Made by a program: the position numbers and the translations under genes | Shown: piece after piece, positions 10,188-19,340 of the stretch | Layout of the letters: every line of letters starts with the position of its first letter | Position numbering within the stretch: the first letter of the stretch is position 1 | NCBI GenBank assembly: GCA_003252135.1 | Contig: QKDK01000230.1 | Location: 1-37,220, forward strand | DNA: 37,220 nucleotides | Origin: Clostridia bacterium | Lineage (GTDB): Bacteria > Bacillota > Clostridia > Lachnospirales > Lachnospiraceae | Direction: 5' to 3' | Notes under the pieces: model-generated | Told to the model about the DNA's origin: nothing | The model's database searches: none | The model's input: the letters and a program-made list of their open reading frames with translations, nothing else

Positions 10188-10290
10188 TAGATATACTATC
10201 AGATCAGGATGTGTAAAGAGGAATGATAATAACGGATAATAAAAGGCAAAACAACATAATTGCATAAATAATGATAATTGTCATGGAAAG

Positions 10291-10336
10291 AAAGCGCGAT
10301 TTTTCTGTAAATATTAAGAAAATCTCGCTTTTTTTA
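10291..10336 (+). terminator. Rho-independent terminator
   Basis: AAAGCGCGATTTTTCT / AGAAAATCTCGCTTTTTTT imperfect inverted repeat with T tract. Confidence 0.7.
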
Positions 10337-10370
10337 ATGAGAAAATGACAAAAATACATGTGGATTTGTG

Positions 10371-10399
10371 TTGACAATACAAAAACAATACCGTATAAT
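10371..10399 (+). promoter_or_regulatory. Consensus housekeeping promoter for the BMC operon
   Basis: TTGACA (10371-10376), 17-bp spacer, TATAAT (10394-10399). Confidence 0.85.
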
Positions 10400-10405
10400 C
10401 AAATA

Positions 10406-10425
10406 CAAACGGACACAAACAGACA
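10406..10425. promoter_or_regulatory. Tandem direct repeat, candidate repressor operator
   Basis: CAAACGGACA followed immediately by CAAACAGACA, starting 7 bp downstream of the -10. Confidence 0.5.
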
Positions 10426-10440
10426 AGAAAGGGGAAAAAT

Positions 10441-12993
10441 ATGGCCGGATTAGACCAGTTTCGCATAAAGAAAAGCGAAAGAATCCAACATTTGGTTTAC
10501 CACTTGTACGCAAAGCTTCCCGAAATTGAAGCAGACAGAGCAGTACTTCTAACAGAATCCTATCGTCAGACAGAGGGCGAACCCATCATTTCAAGGCGTG
10601 CCAAAGCCTTTTCCCATATTCTATTAAATATCCCTATCATAATTAGAGAAGAAGAACTGATTGCAGGCAGTGCAAGTATTGCACCGCGCGGCTGCCAGAC
10701 CTTTCCTGAGTTTTCTTACAGCTGGCTGGAATCAGAATTTGATACCGTGGAAACCCGCAGTGCGGATCCTTTTTATATCTCCGAGCAGACTAAAAGACTG
10801 CTGCGTGATATTCATCCTTACTGGAAGGGCAGGACAACAAGTGAACTTGCCACTTCGCTGATGACTAAGGAAACCATCAAGTCGATGGAGCATAATGTAT
10901 TCACTACAGGGAATTATTTTTATAACGGTGTCGGACATATTACAGTAGCATATGACAAGGTTCTGGCAATAGGTTTTAGCGGGATTTATCAGGAAGCCTT
11001 TGAAGAAGATAAGAAACTAAAGGTTTCGGATCCCGATTATGTAACAAGACATTTCTTTTTAGAAGCAGTCATGATCAGCTGTAAAGCGGCAGTTGCCTAT
11101 GCAAATCGTTATGCGGTGCTTGCCAAACAGCAAGCGGATGCTCTGGAAGCAGAAGCAGTGAAGAACTTAGGGTATTCCAGCGCATTAAGTAAAAGAGCTG
11201 CCGAACTCAACCAGATAGCTGCCAATTGCAACAGAGTGCCGGAATTTGGTGCCACCTCCTTTTATGAAGCCTGTCAATCCTTCTGGTTCGTACAGATGCT
11301 GCTGCAGGTCGAATCGAGCGGACACTCGATATCACCGGGACGTTTTGATCAGTACATGTATCCTTATTATAAAAAAGACCTGGAAGCTGGAAAGATTACC
11401 AGAGAGTCAGCACAGGAGCTTCTCGACTGCATCTGGGTAAAATTAAATGATCTGAATAAAGTCAGAGATGCCGTTTCTGCAGAAGGCTTTGCAGGCTACA
11501 GTCTCTTCCAGAACCTGATCGTTGGAGGACAGAACGCTGACGGTGAAGATGTGACCAATGATCTGTCTTATATGTGCATAGAAGCAGCCATGCATATTCA
11601 GCTGCCGCAGCCCTCTCTTTCTGTTCGTGTGTGGAATAAGACACCGCAGGATCTGATGCTTAAAGCAGCGGAGCTCACAAGAACAGGGGTAGGTCTTCCG
11701 GCTTACTATAATGATGAAGTCATCATTCCAGCTTTGATCAACAGGGGATTGACGCTTGAGCATGCAAGAGATTATTCCATTATAGGGTGCGTAGAACCGC
11801 AGAAACCTGGCATGACAGACGGCTGGCATGATGCTGCCTTCTTCAATATGTGTCGTCCGTTGGAGCTTGTTTTCAACAACGGTTATTCAAAAGGAGAACA
11901 AATCAGCATTCAGACAGGTGATGTGACAAAGATGAATAGCTTTGACGAATTCTACGATGCCTATAAAGCGCAGATGAACTACCAGATCGGGCTTCTCGTG
12001 AATTCGGACAATTCCATCGATGTAGCCCATGCTACAAGATGTCCGCTTCCTTTTGAATCCTGTATGGTCGATGATTGCATCAAACGCGGTATCAGCCTTC
12101 AAGAGGGGGGTGCGGTATATAACTTCACGGGTCCGCAGGGTTTTGGTATTGCCAACATGGCAGATGCACTATATGTAATCAAAACACTGGTCTATGAACA
12201 GAAGAAGATCACCATGAAAGAACTGAAGGATGCGCTGGAGGTCAACTTTGGTATTCCGGATGAAAGAACGATTTTTGAACTTGCATCGACGGTGTTCACA
12301 GGTCTGAAAGCGGCCGGCAAAGAAGTGGATGCGGCAACCGCAGCACAGGTCATTGCGACCATAGCAAAAGAATATATGAGCCATGATTATAAATATCTGC
12401 TTGATATGATCGAAGAAGTTCCGAAATTTGGCAACGACATCGAAGAAGTGGATGAGATAGCAAGAGATGCCGCCTACACTTACACAAAACCGCTCGAGAA
12501 GTTCTTCAATCCGCGCGGCGGACAGTATCAGGCGGGACTGTATCCGGTATCGGCCAATGTGCCGCTCGGTGCTCAGACCGGTGCCACACCGGATGGAAGA
12601 CTTGCAGGTGCGCCGATTGCAGATGGTGTATCCCCGGTTGCCGGACGTGATGTGCACGGCCCGACAGCAGCAGCCAATTCGGTCGCAAAGCTTGACCATT
12701 TTATAGCCTCCAACGGAACCCTGTTCAACCAGAAGTTCCATCCGAGTGCTTTAAAGGGACAAAAGGGTCTCGAGAACTTTGTTGCTCTGATTCGCGCCTA
12801 TTTTGACCAGAAGGGCATGCATATGCAATTCAATGTAGTCAGCCGTGACACTTTGCTGGATGCACAAAAGCACCCGGAGAATTATAAAGGACTTGTGGTT
12901 CGGGTAGCAGGCTACAGTGCATTGTTCACAACATTATCAAAATCCCTGCAGGATGATATTATCCATCGTACAGAGCATATCAGCGGCGTGTAA
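10441..12993 (+). CDS. Glycyl radical diol dehydratase (B12-independent 1,2-propanediol dehydratase type)
   Basis: Glycyl loop VVRVAGYSALF near the C-terminus; active-site GCVEPQKPGMTDGWHDAAFFN with C-x-E and Asp 12 residues after Glu, as in glycerol/propanediol dehydratases; BMC context. Confidence 0.92.
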   Translation: MAGLDQFRIKKSERIQHLVYHLYAKLPEIEADRAVLLTESYRQTEGEPIISRRAKAFSHILLNIPIIIREEELIAGSASIAPRGCQTFPEFSYSWLESEFDTVETRSADPFYISEQTKRLLRDIHPYWKGRTTSELATSLMTKETIKSMEHNVFTTGNYFYNGVGHITVAYDKVLAIGFSGIYQEAFEEDKKLKVSDPDYVTRHFFLEAVMISCKAAVAYANRYAVLAKQQADALEAEAVKNLGYSSALSKRAAELNQIAANCNRVPEFGATSFYEACQSFWFVQMLLQVESSGHSISPGRFDQYMYPYYKKDLEAGKITRESAQELLDCIWVKLNDLNKVRDAVSAEGFAGYSLFQNLIVGGQNADGEDVTNDLSYMCIEAAMHIQLPQPSLSVRVWNKTPQDLMLKAAELTRTGVGLPAYYNDEVIIPALINRGLTLEHARDYSIIGCVEPQKPGMTDGWHDAAFFNMCRPLELVFNNGYSKGEQISIQTGDVTKMNSFDEFYDAYKAQMNYQIGLLVNSDNSIDVAHATRCPLPFESCMVDDCIKRGISLQEGGAVYNFTGPQGFGIANMADALYVIKTLVYEQKKITMKELKDALEVNFGIPDERTIFELASTVFTGLKAAGKEVDAATAAQVIATIAKEYMSHDYKYLLDMIEEVPKFGNDIEEVDEIARDAAYTYTKPLEKFFNPRGGQYQAGLYPVSANVPLGAQTGATPDGRLAGAPIADGVSPVAGRDVHGPTAAANSVAKLDHFIASNGTLFNQKFHPSALKGQKGLENFVALIRAYFDQKGMHMQFNVVSRDTLLDAQKHPENYKGLVVRVAGYSALFTTLSKSLQDDIIHRTEHISGV

Positions 12994-13073
12994 ACAAGAG
13001 TACCGTTTGAAAAAAATGCCAGAACATCATATATAGATGACTGCAATGGCAGATAAAGAGGTTAAGAGATAAG

Positions 13074-13847
13074 ATGACGGGACGAATATTTGACATACAA
13101 CGGTTTTCCGTTCATGACGGTCCGGGAATTCGAACCATTGTTTTTCTGAAAGGTTGTCCTTTCCGCTGCAAATGGTGCTGTAATCCGGAATCTCAGGAGT
13201 TTGAGATCCAGACCATGCTGATGAACGGCAAGAGAAAAAAAGCCGGTCAGGATGTGACTGTCGAAGAGGTCATGAAGACGATTCGCAGAGATCAGCCGTA
13301 TTATCATCGCTCAGGCGGGGGGGTAACCCTATCTGGCGGAGAGTTCTTAGCGCAGAGTGAATTTGCCAGAGAATTGCTGATGACCTGTAAAGAAGAAGGC
13401 TTTCATACAGCTGTAGAAAGCACAGGCGGTCTTCCTTTTGAAGTTATAGAGCGTGTTCTTCCCTATATAGACATGTATCTGATGGATATCAAGCATATGG
13501 ACCCGGAGAAACATAAAAGGTATACGGGAAGGTCTAATGAACTGATACTGGAAAATGCCAGAAAGATTGCAGCGGCATCAGGAACACAACTGATCATAAG
13601 AGTTCCTGTCGTACCGGAATTCAATGCGACCAGGGAAGAAATTAAAGAGATAGCTGCTTTTGCAGCAACACTTCAGGGAGTAAAGGAGCTTCACCTTCTG
13701 CCATATCACAGGTATGGGGAAGGAAAGTATGAAGCGCTTGGCCGGCCATATGAGATGGCACATATCAGGACCATGACAGATGAGGAAGCAGAGGTTCTGC
13801 TTGCCGAAGCTAAAAAATCCGGTCTGACCTGTCAGCTGGGCGGCTGA
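13074..13847 (+). CDS. Glycyl radical enzyme activating protein (radical SAM)
   Basis: CPFRCKWC (CxxxCxxC); SGGGVTLSGGE; adjacent to the GRE. Confidence 0.93.
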   Translation: MTGRIFDIQRFSVHDGPGIRTIVFLKGCPFRCKWCCNPESQEFEIQTMLMNGKRKKAGQDVTVEEVMKTIRRDQPYYHRSGGGVTLSGGEFLAQSEFARELLMTCKEEGFHTAVESTGGLPFEVIERVLPYIDMYLMDIKHMDPEKHKRYTGRSNELILENARKIAAASGTQLIIRVPVVPEFNATREEIKEIAAFAATLQGVKELHLLPYHRYGEGKYEALGRPYEMAHIRTMTDEEAEVLLAEAKKSGLTCQLGG

Positions 13848-14026
13848 TCGATACAAAAAACAGATATAATAAAGGTAAATAAACCAATAAGAGAAAACTA
13901 ATAAGAAAACCAATATACAAAAACAAGAAAATTACAATAAATTTTATCGAATCTATAGAGGAATGCCGGTAAGTCGGCATGAACAAAATGTGCGGGCAAA
14001 GTAAGGCACAGGAATGAGGATGCTTC

Positions 14027-14425
14027 ATGGATAAATTTCTGTCGGAAATTGCAGGAGAAAAGATGAGAATCATTCAGGAAATCGTACCCGGTAAACAAAT
14101 CACCATTGCTCATGTTATAGCAAATCCAGATCATGAGCTTCTTACACAGGTACATAAAGCACAGGGAGATGCAGTTTATGCAGAAATCCCCAAGGAAAAA
14201 GGAGCAGCCATTGGAATTCTGACCATAACACCGGGAGAGACAGCAGTCATTGCAGCTGATATCGCCATCAAGACATCCGGTGTGAAGCTGTCAAAGATCG
14301 ACCTGACGACCGGAACGCTGATCATCACCGGCAGTGTGTCAGAAGTCGAGGAATCCATGCGGGCAGTCGTTGACTACGCAGAAAAAAAATTAGGGTTTGA
14401 GGTATGCAGAATTACAGTAAGTTAA
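14027..14425 (+). CDS. BMC shell protein, PduU/EutS type (circularly permuted BMC-H)
   Basis: RIIQEIVPGKQITIAHVIANP..GAAIGILTITPGETAVIAADIA matches EutS/PduU. Confidence 0.92.
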   Translation: MDKFLSEIAGEKMRIIQEIVPGKQITIAHVIANPDHELLTQVHKAQGDAVYAEIPKEKGAAIGILTITPGETAVIAADIAIKTSGVKLSKIDLTTGTLIITGSVSEVEESMRAVVDYAEKKLGFEVCRITVS

Positions 14426-14498
14426 GCATGCTTTACAATATAGAGAAAAACCAATACAGCATATTATTATGAGAAAATCATTTTAGGAGGAAAAAAGA

Positions 14499-15308
14499 AT
14501 GGCATCGGAATACGAAATCAAAAAACAGATCTGTGAAATCGGAAGACGCATTTATGACAAAGGAATGGTAGCATCCAACGACGGTAACATTTCCGTAAGA
14601 ATCAGCGAGAATGAGTTTTTATGTACACCTACAGGTGTGAGCAAGGGCTTTATGACACCGGAGTACATTTGTAAAGTAGATAGAGACGGGAAAGTAATCC
14701 AGGCAAATCAGGGCTTCAAGCCATCTTCAGAAATCAAAATGCATATGAGAGTTTACAAAAAAAGACCTGATGTTATGTCTGTTGTACATGCTCATCCTAT
14801 TTATGCAACAAGCTTTGCAATCGCTGGTATTCCGCTTTCTGCACCGATTATGCCGGAAGCTGTTATCACACTTGGCTGTGTACCGATCGCTGAGTACGGC
14901 ACACCTTCCACTGAAGAGATCCCGGATGCTGTTGAAAAATACTTAGAGCACTTCGATGCAGTTCTTCTTGAGAATCACGGAGCACTTTCCTTCTCAGATT
15001 CTCTGCTGAATGCATATCACAAGATGGAATCCTTAGAATTCTATGCACAGCTTTTGTTCAATGCAAAAATGCTTGGAGGACCAAAGGAACTCAGTCCTGC
15101 ACAGGTACAGCGTCTGTATGAAATCAGACAGGCATTTGGTATGAAGGGCAAGCACCCGGCTGATCTTTGCCTTAATATGAAGGGCGGCACAGCAAACTGC
15201 CATAACTGCAATCCTTCCAAAAAGATAACAGAAACAGCAGGATCAGCTTCTGCAGATGTTGTAGCAGAGATTACAAAGAGAGTAATGGAACAGCTCGGCA
15301 TTAAATAA
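14499..15308 (+). CDS. Class II aldolase (L-fuculose-/L-rhamnulose-phosphate aldolase type) with C-terminal encapsulation-peptide-like extension
   Basis: GNISVRISENEFLCTPTGVSKG, VVHAHPIYATSFAIAG, LLENHGALSF; C-terminal SADVVAEITKRVMEQLGIK. Confidence 0.9.
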   Translation: MASEYEIKKQICEIGRRIYDKGMVASNDGNISVRISENEFLCTPTGVSKGFMTPEYICKVDRDGKVIQANQGFKPSSEIKMHMRVYKKRPDVMSVVHAHPIYATSFAIAGIPLSAPIMPEAVITLGCVPIAEYGTPSTEEIPDAVEKYLEHFDAVLLENHGALSFSDSLLNAYHKMESLEFYAQLLFNAKMLGGPKELSPAQVQRLYEIRQAFGMKGKHPADLCLNMKGGTANCHNCNPSKKITETAGSASADVVAEITKRVMEQLGIK

Positions 15309-15347
15309 TCCATGCAAGAAGCCTGACTTTCCAAAGGAGGAATACAA

Positions 15348-16736
15348 ATGGCAGTCAATGAAGCACAGATACAGGATATCGTGCGACAGGTCTTAAAAAG
15401 CATGAATGTTGCAGGAGTTTCCTGTACTGGAAACGGAATCTTTGAGTCAATGGAAGAAGCGATAGAAGCTTCCGTGAAAGCACAAAAAGTAATGAAACAG
15501 ATGTCCATGGACGGCAGGGAAAAAATCATCACAGCAATTCGAAAAAAAACAATGGAAAATGCAGAAGTTTTGGCACGAATGGCAGTGGAAGAGACCGGAA
15601 TGGGCAATGTCAGCCATAAAATACTGAAAAATCAACTGGTTGCAGAGAAGACACCGGGAACGGAAGACATCACGACTACAGCCTGGTCCGGTGACAGGGG
15701 CCTTACCCTGACAGAAATGGGACCGTTTGGCGTGATCGGTGCCATAACGCCCTGCACCAATCCAAGTGAAACTGTGATCTGCAACAGCATCGGTATGATC
15801 GCAGGTGGCAATACGGTGGTATTCAATCCGCATCCGGCTGCTATCAGGGTTTCCAACTACGCAGTACAGCTTGTCAATGAGGCAAGCATAGAAGCAGGCG
15901 GTCCGTCCAATGTAGCAGTCTCTGTTACAAAACCGACAATGGAATCAAGTGCTGTCATGATGAAGCATAAAAGCATTCAGCTCATCGTGGCAACCGGTGG
16001 CCCCGGTGTCGTAACAACGGTTCTTTCTTCCGGCAGAAGAGGTATCGGTGCAGGTGCAGGAAATCCTCCGGCACTCGTTGATGAAACAGCAGACATCAGA
16101 AAAGCTGCTGCAGATATCGTGAATGGCTGTACCTTTGATAATAACCTGCCCTGCATAGCAGAAAAGGAAGTAGTTGCCGTATCGAGCATCATGGATGAAC
16201 TGATGCACTATATGATCGAAGAGAACGGCTGCTATCTTTTAAATAAAGATGAGCAGGAAAAGCTTACATCTGTCGTAATCACAGAAAAAGGACTGAACAG
16301 AAAATGTGTCGGGAAAGATGCAATCACACTGCTGTCCATGATCGGTGTGAAAGCACCGAATACAACAAGATGTCTGATTTTTGAAGGCCCAAAGGAACAC
16401 AAGCTGATTGCAGAAGAACTGATGATGCCGATTCTTGGCATTGTACGTGCAAAGGATGTGGATGATGCCATTGAACAGGCAGTCTGGCTCGAGCACGGCA
16501 ACCGTCATTCTGCGCATATGCATTCAAAGAATATCGACAATCTTACAAAGTACGGTAAAGCCATCGATACAGCTATTTTTGTGAAGAATGCCCCATCCTA
16601 TGCAGCTATCGGATTCGGCGGTGAAGGTTTTTGCACCTTTACCATTGCAAGCCGTACCGGTGAGGGACTGACCTCAGCTTCTACCTTTACCAAGAGAAGA
16701 CGCTGTGTAATGTCCGACAGTCTCTGTATAAGATAG
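15348..16736 (+). CDS. pduP: CoA-acylating propionaldehyde dehydrogenase
   Basis: N-terminal encapsulation peptide (EAQIQDIVRQVLKSM); aldehyde dehydrogenase body with catalytic Cys in CTFDNNLPCIAEKE. Confidence 0.93.
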   Translation: MAVNEAQIQDIVRQVLKSMNVAGVSCTGNGIFESMEEAIEASVKAQKVMKQMSMDGREKIITAIRKKTMENAEVLARMAVEETGMGNVSHKILKNQLVAEKTPGTEDITTTAWSGDRGLTLTEMGPFGVIGAITPCTNPSETVICNSIGMIAGGNTVVFNPHPAAIRVSNYAVQLVNEASIEAGGPSNVAVSVTKPTMESSAVMMKHKSIQLIVATGGPGVVTTVLSSGRRGIGAGAGNPPALVDETADIRKAAADIVNGCTFDNNLPCIAEKEVVAVSSIMDELMHYMIEENGCYLLNKDEQEKLTSVVITEKGLNRKCVGKDAITLLSMIGVKAPNTTRCLIFEGPKEHKLIAEELMMPILGIVRAKDVDDAIEQAVWLEHGNRHSAHMHSKNIDNLTKYGKAIDTAIFVKNAPSYAAIGFGGEGFCTFTIASRTGEGLTSASTFTKRRRCVMSDSLCIR

Positions 16737-16774
16737 GTTAGTGACGAAATGTAAGTAATTTAGGAGGTAAAAAC

Positions 16775-17971
16775 ATGGAAATGAATTCCGCAGCAATAGA
16801 AGATATTGTGAAGCAGGTGCTTGCGGGCATGAAGGATGCACCGGCAGCAAAAAAAGCTTCTGCAGGTCCAGTGCCATCAACATCACGTGCAGCCATGCTG
16901 ACTGGTATCGAAAAAATTGAACTGAAAGAATATAAAATTCCTGAACTCGGGGATAATGATATTCTTGTCAAGGTTGAAGGATGCGGTATCTGCGGCACAG
17001 ATGCACACGAATATAAAAGAGATCCCTTTGCACTGATTCCTGTTGTTCTTGGACATGAAGGCACAGGCGAGATCGTAAAAATGGGAAAGAACGTAAAAAA
17101 GGACAGCGCAGGCAAGTCCCTGTCTCTGGGAGATAAGGTAGTTACCTGTATGATCTTTAAGGATAACCCGGATATCACCATGTTCGATCTGAACAAACAA
17201 AATGTTGGCGGTGCAGATGTCTATGGACTTCTTCCCGATGATGATATACACTTGAATGGTTGGTTCGCTGACTACCTTGTGATTCGCGGCGGTTCAACGG
17301 TATTCAATGTAAGTGATCTTGATCTTGATTCCCGTATCCTGATAGAGCCATGTGCGGTTCTGATTCATGCAGTTGAGAGAGCAAAGACAACGAATATTCT
17401 TCGTTTCAACAGTCGTGTGGTTGTTCAGGGATGCGGCCCGATCGGTCTGATCTGTATCGCCGTTCTTCGTACCATGGGCATCGAGAACATCGTTGCAGTT
17501 GACGGGGAAGAAAAACGCCTTGCCTTTGCAAAAGAAATGGGCGCTACTAAAACTGTGAACTTTAAAGATCACAAAGGCATCGAAGCTCTTGCTGAAGGCG
17601 TAAAATCAGCTTTTGGCGGCTATTATGCAGATTTTGGATTCCAGTGCACCGGTTCGCCGGTCGGACATTCCAACATCTATAAATTTATCCGCAACGGCGG
17701 CGGACTCTGCGAACTTGGTTTCTTCATAAACGGCGGAGACGCAACCATCAATCCGCACTTTGATCTTTGTTCCAAAGAGATAACGCTGGTCGGTTCATGG
17801 GTATATACCCTCCGTGACTATGCTACCACCTTTGACTTCTTAAAAAGAGCAAATGCCATCGGACTTCCGATGTCCAAACTGATCACTCACAAGTATAAAC
17901 TTGATGATATCAATGAAGGCTTTATTAAGAATGTTAAGATGGAAGGCCTGAAAATAGCTATCGTAAACTAG
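16775..17971 (+). CDS. Zinc-dependent MDR alcohol dehydrogenase, BMC-associated
   Basis: GCGICGTDAHEYK, VLGHEGTGEIV; N-terminal encapsulation peptide (SAAIEDIVKQVLAGM). Confidence 0.88.
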   Translation: MEMNSAAIEDIVKQVLAGMKDAPAAKKASAGPVPSTSRAAMLTGIEKIELKEYKIPELGDNDILVKVEGCGICGTDAHEYKRDPFALIPVVLGHEGTGEIVKMGKNVKKDSAGKSLSLGDKVVTCMIFKDNPDITMFDLNKQNVGGADVYGLLPDDDIHLNGWFADYLVIRGGSTVFNVSDLDLDSRILIEPCAVLIHAVERAKTTNILRFNSRVVVQGCGPIGLICIAVLRTMGIENIVAVDGEEKRLAFAKEMGATKTVNFKDHKGIEALAEGVKSAFGGYYADFGFQCTGSPVGHSNIYKFIRNGGGLCELGFFINGGDATINPHFDLCSKEITLVGSWVYTLRDYATTFDFLKRANAIGLPMSKLITHKYKLDDINEGFIKNVKMEGLKIAIVN

Positions 17972-17981
17972 GAGGAACAGC

Positions 17982-18299
17982 ATGAACCAGAATGCGGTCG
18001 GATTTATAGAAGTATATGGACTTGTCGCAGCATTTGCGGCATGTGATGCCGGATGTAAGGCAGCAAATGTTACGGTTGAGCCCTTTGACCGTAATAAGCC
18101 GGCAAATGCAGATAAGCTTCCGGTTCCCCTGATTGTCTGCGTTAAATTCCGCGGCGGTGTGGATGATGTGAAAGCAGCTGTTGAAGCAGCAGAAGAAGCA
18201 GCCAATGCACTGACAGGTGTGGTATCGAAGCATGTGATTGCCAATGTGGAATCAGGTGTTGATCCGATGCTCCATCTCAACGGACTTGACAAGAACTAA
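17982..18299 (+). CDS. BMC-H shell protein (variant with longer pore-loop region)
   Basis: VGFIEVYGLVAAFAACDAGCKAANVTVEPFDRNKPANADKLPVPLIVCVKFRGGVDDVKAAVEAA. Confidence 0.88.
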   Translation: MNQNAVGFIEVYGLVAAFAACDAGCKAANVTVEPFDRNKPANADKLPVPLIVCVKFRGGVDDVKAAVEAAEEAANALTGVVSKHVIANVESGVDPMLHLNGLDKN

Positions 18300-18327
18300 T
18301 GCAATCAGTCGGAAATGGAGGATACAT

Positions 18328-18612
18328 ATGAAATCAATGGGTTTTATTGAACTTCAGAGCGTAACGGCAGCGATCGATGCCCTTGACACAATGTGCAAAG
18401 CAGCGGATGTTGAGTTTGTTACCTGGGAGAGAAAGTTAGGCGGACGACTGGTAACAGTGATCGTTCAGGGGGAGATGTCTGCGGTGAAAGCGGCAGTGGA
18501 TGCAGCAGCAGCGACAGCCATGATACACCCTTGTGTAACACTGGTCCTTGCAAATCCGCACGAAGAAACATGTCGCATGGTCGAGTTAAGTGCTCAGAAG
18601 ATGAGGAAGTGA
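18328..18612 (+). CDS. BMC-H shell protein
   Basis: [60 protein letters not shown]. Internal ATG 18328 with RBS GGAG is preferred over the track start at 18238. Confidence 0.9.
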   Translation: MKSMGFIELQSVTAAIDALDTMCKAADVEFVTWERKLGGRLVTVIVQGEMSAVKAAVDAAAATAMIHPCVTLVLANPHEETCRMVELSAQKMRK

Positions 18613-18616
18613 TCCT

Positions 18617-19126
18617 ATGGCAGAGAACAAGGACAGCAATGATAAGAAAAAGGTCAGTTTCGAAGTAGAAAAAAAGGAAACACAGACCAGAAAAAAGGCA
18701 GTGGTTACAAGCAGTCAGCCTGCAAAAGCAGCAGGGACAGAAAATGCTGCGCAGATCAAGAATCAGGCGGATACTCCGCTGATTATAAATGAAACAAATA
18801 CAAAATCAAATGGGAAACCTGAAACAAATTTAAAGGAGGAAATAAAAATGGCACAGGAAGCATTGGGAATGGTAGAAACAAGAGGTTTGGTTGCAGCAAT
18901 CGAGGCTGCTGACTCTATGTTAAAGGCAGCAAACGTAGTACTTGTAGGAACAGAGAAAATCGGATCTGGTCTTGTAAGCGTTATGGTTCGCGGAGATGTA
19001 GGAGCAGTTAAGGCAGCAGTAGAAACAGGTGCATCTAATGCAGCAAAACTTGGTGAAGTGGTTGCTACACACGTAATACCTCGTCCTCACACAGACGTTG
19101 AGAAAATATTACCATCTTTAAAATAA
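18617..19126 (+). CDS. BMC-H shell protein (PduA/J type); possible long form with 77-aa N-terminal extension, internal start at 18848
   Basis: [74 protein letters not shown] is close to PduA/PduJ. AAAGGAGG precedes ATG 18848; GAGGAAG precedes ATG 18617. Confidence 0.9.
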   Translation: MAENKDSNDKKKVSFEVEKKETQTRKKAVVTSSQPAKAAGTENAAQIKNQADTPLIINETNTKSNGKPETNLKEEIKMAQEALGMVETRGLVAAIEAADSMLKAANVVLVGTEKIGSGLVSVMVRGDVGAVKAAVETGASNAAKLGEVVATHVIPRPHTDVEKILPSLK

Positions 19127-19153
19127 TCTGAGTTATAAAGATCAGGTTGTTAA

Positions 19154-19290
19154 ATGCATGAGATTCATGCATAGTATGGAAAGATATCCGGCGGGGGCGG
19201 TCTGACCGTTCCTGCCGGTAGGTAATAGGAAGCAAAGCTTCCTATATACAGAACCGGCAATGATCGTGCGCAGGCACTCCATCTGGTTCT
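19154..19290 (+). ncRNA. Candidate structured RNA element (four consecutive hairpins) between the BMC-H gene and pduL
   Basis: Stems 19154-19161/19165-19172; 19188-19201/19205-19218 (14 bp, 3 G-U); 19225-19233/19237-19245 (9 bp); 19250-19257/19283-19290 (one G-U) enclosing 19266-19269/19274-19277. Confidence 0.6.
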
Positions 19291-19340
19291 TCGCAAATAA
19301 CTTTGATTTATTATGTTAGATAGGTAAGGCGGTGGCTGTA

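Noticed and set aside
12169-12741. Minus-strand ORF of 190 aa
   Set aside because: Fully antisense to the GRE gene; Cys/Arg/His-rich shadow composition, no RBS or family match.
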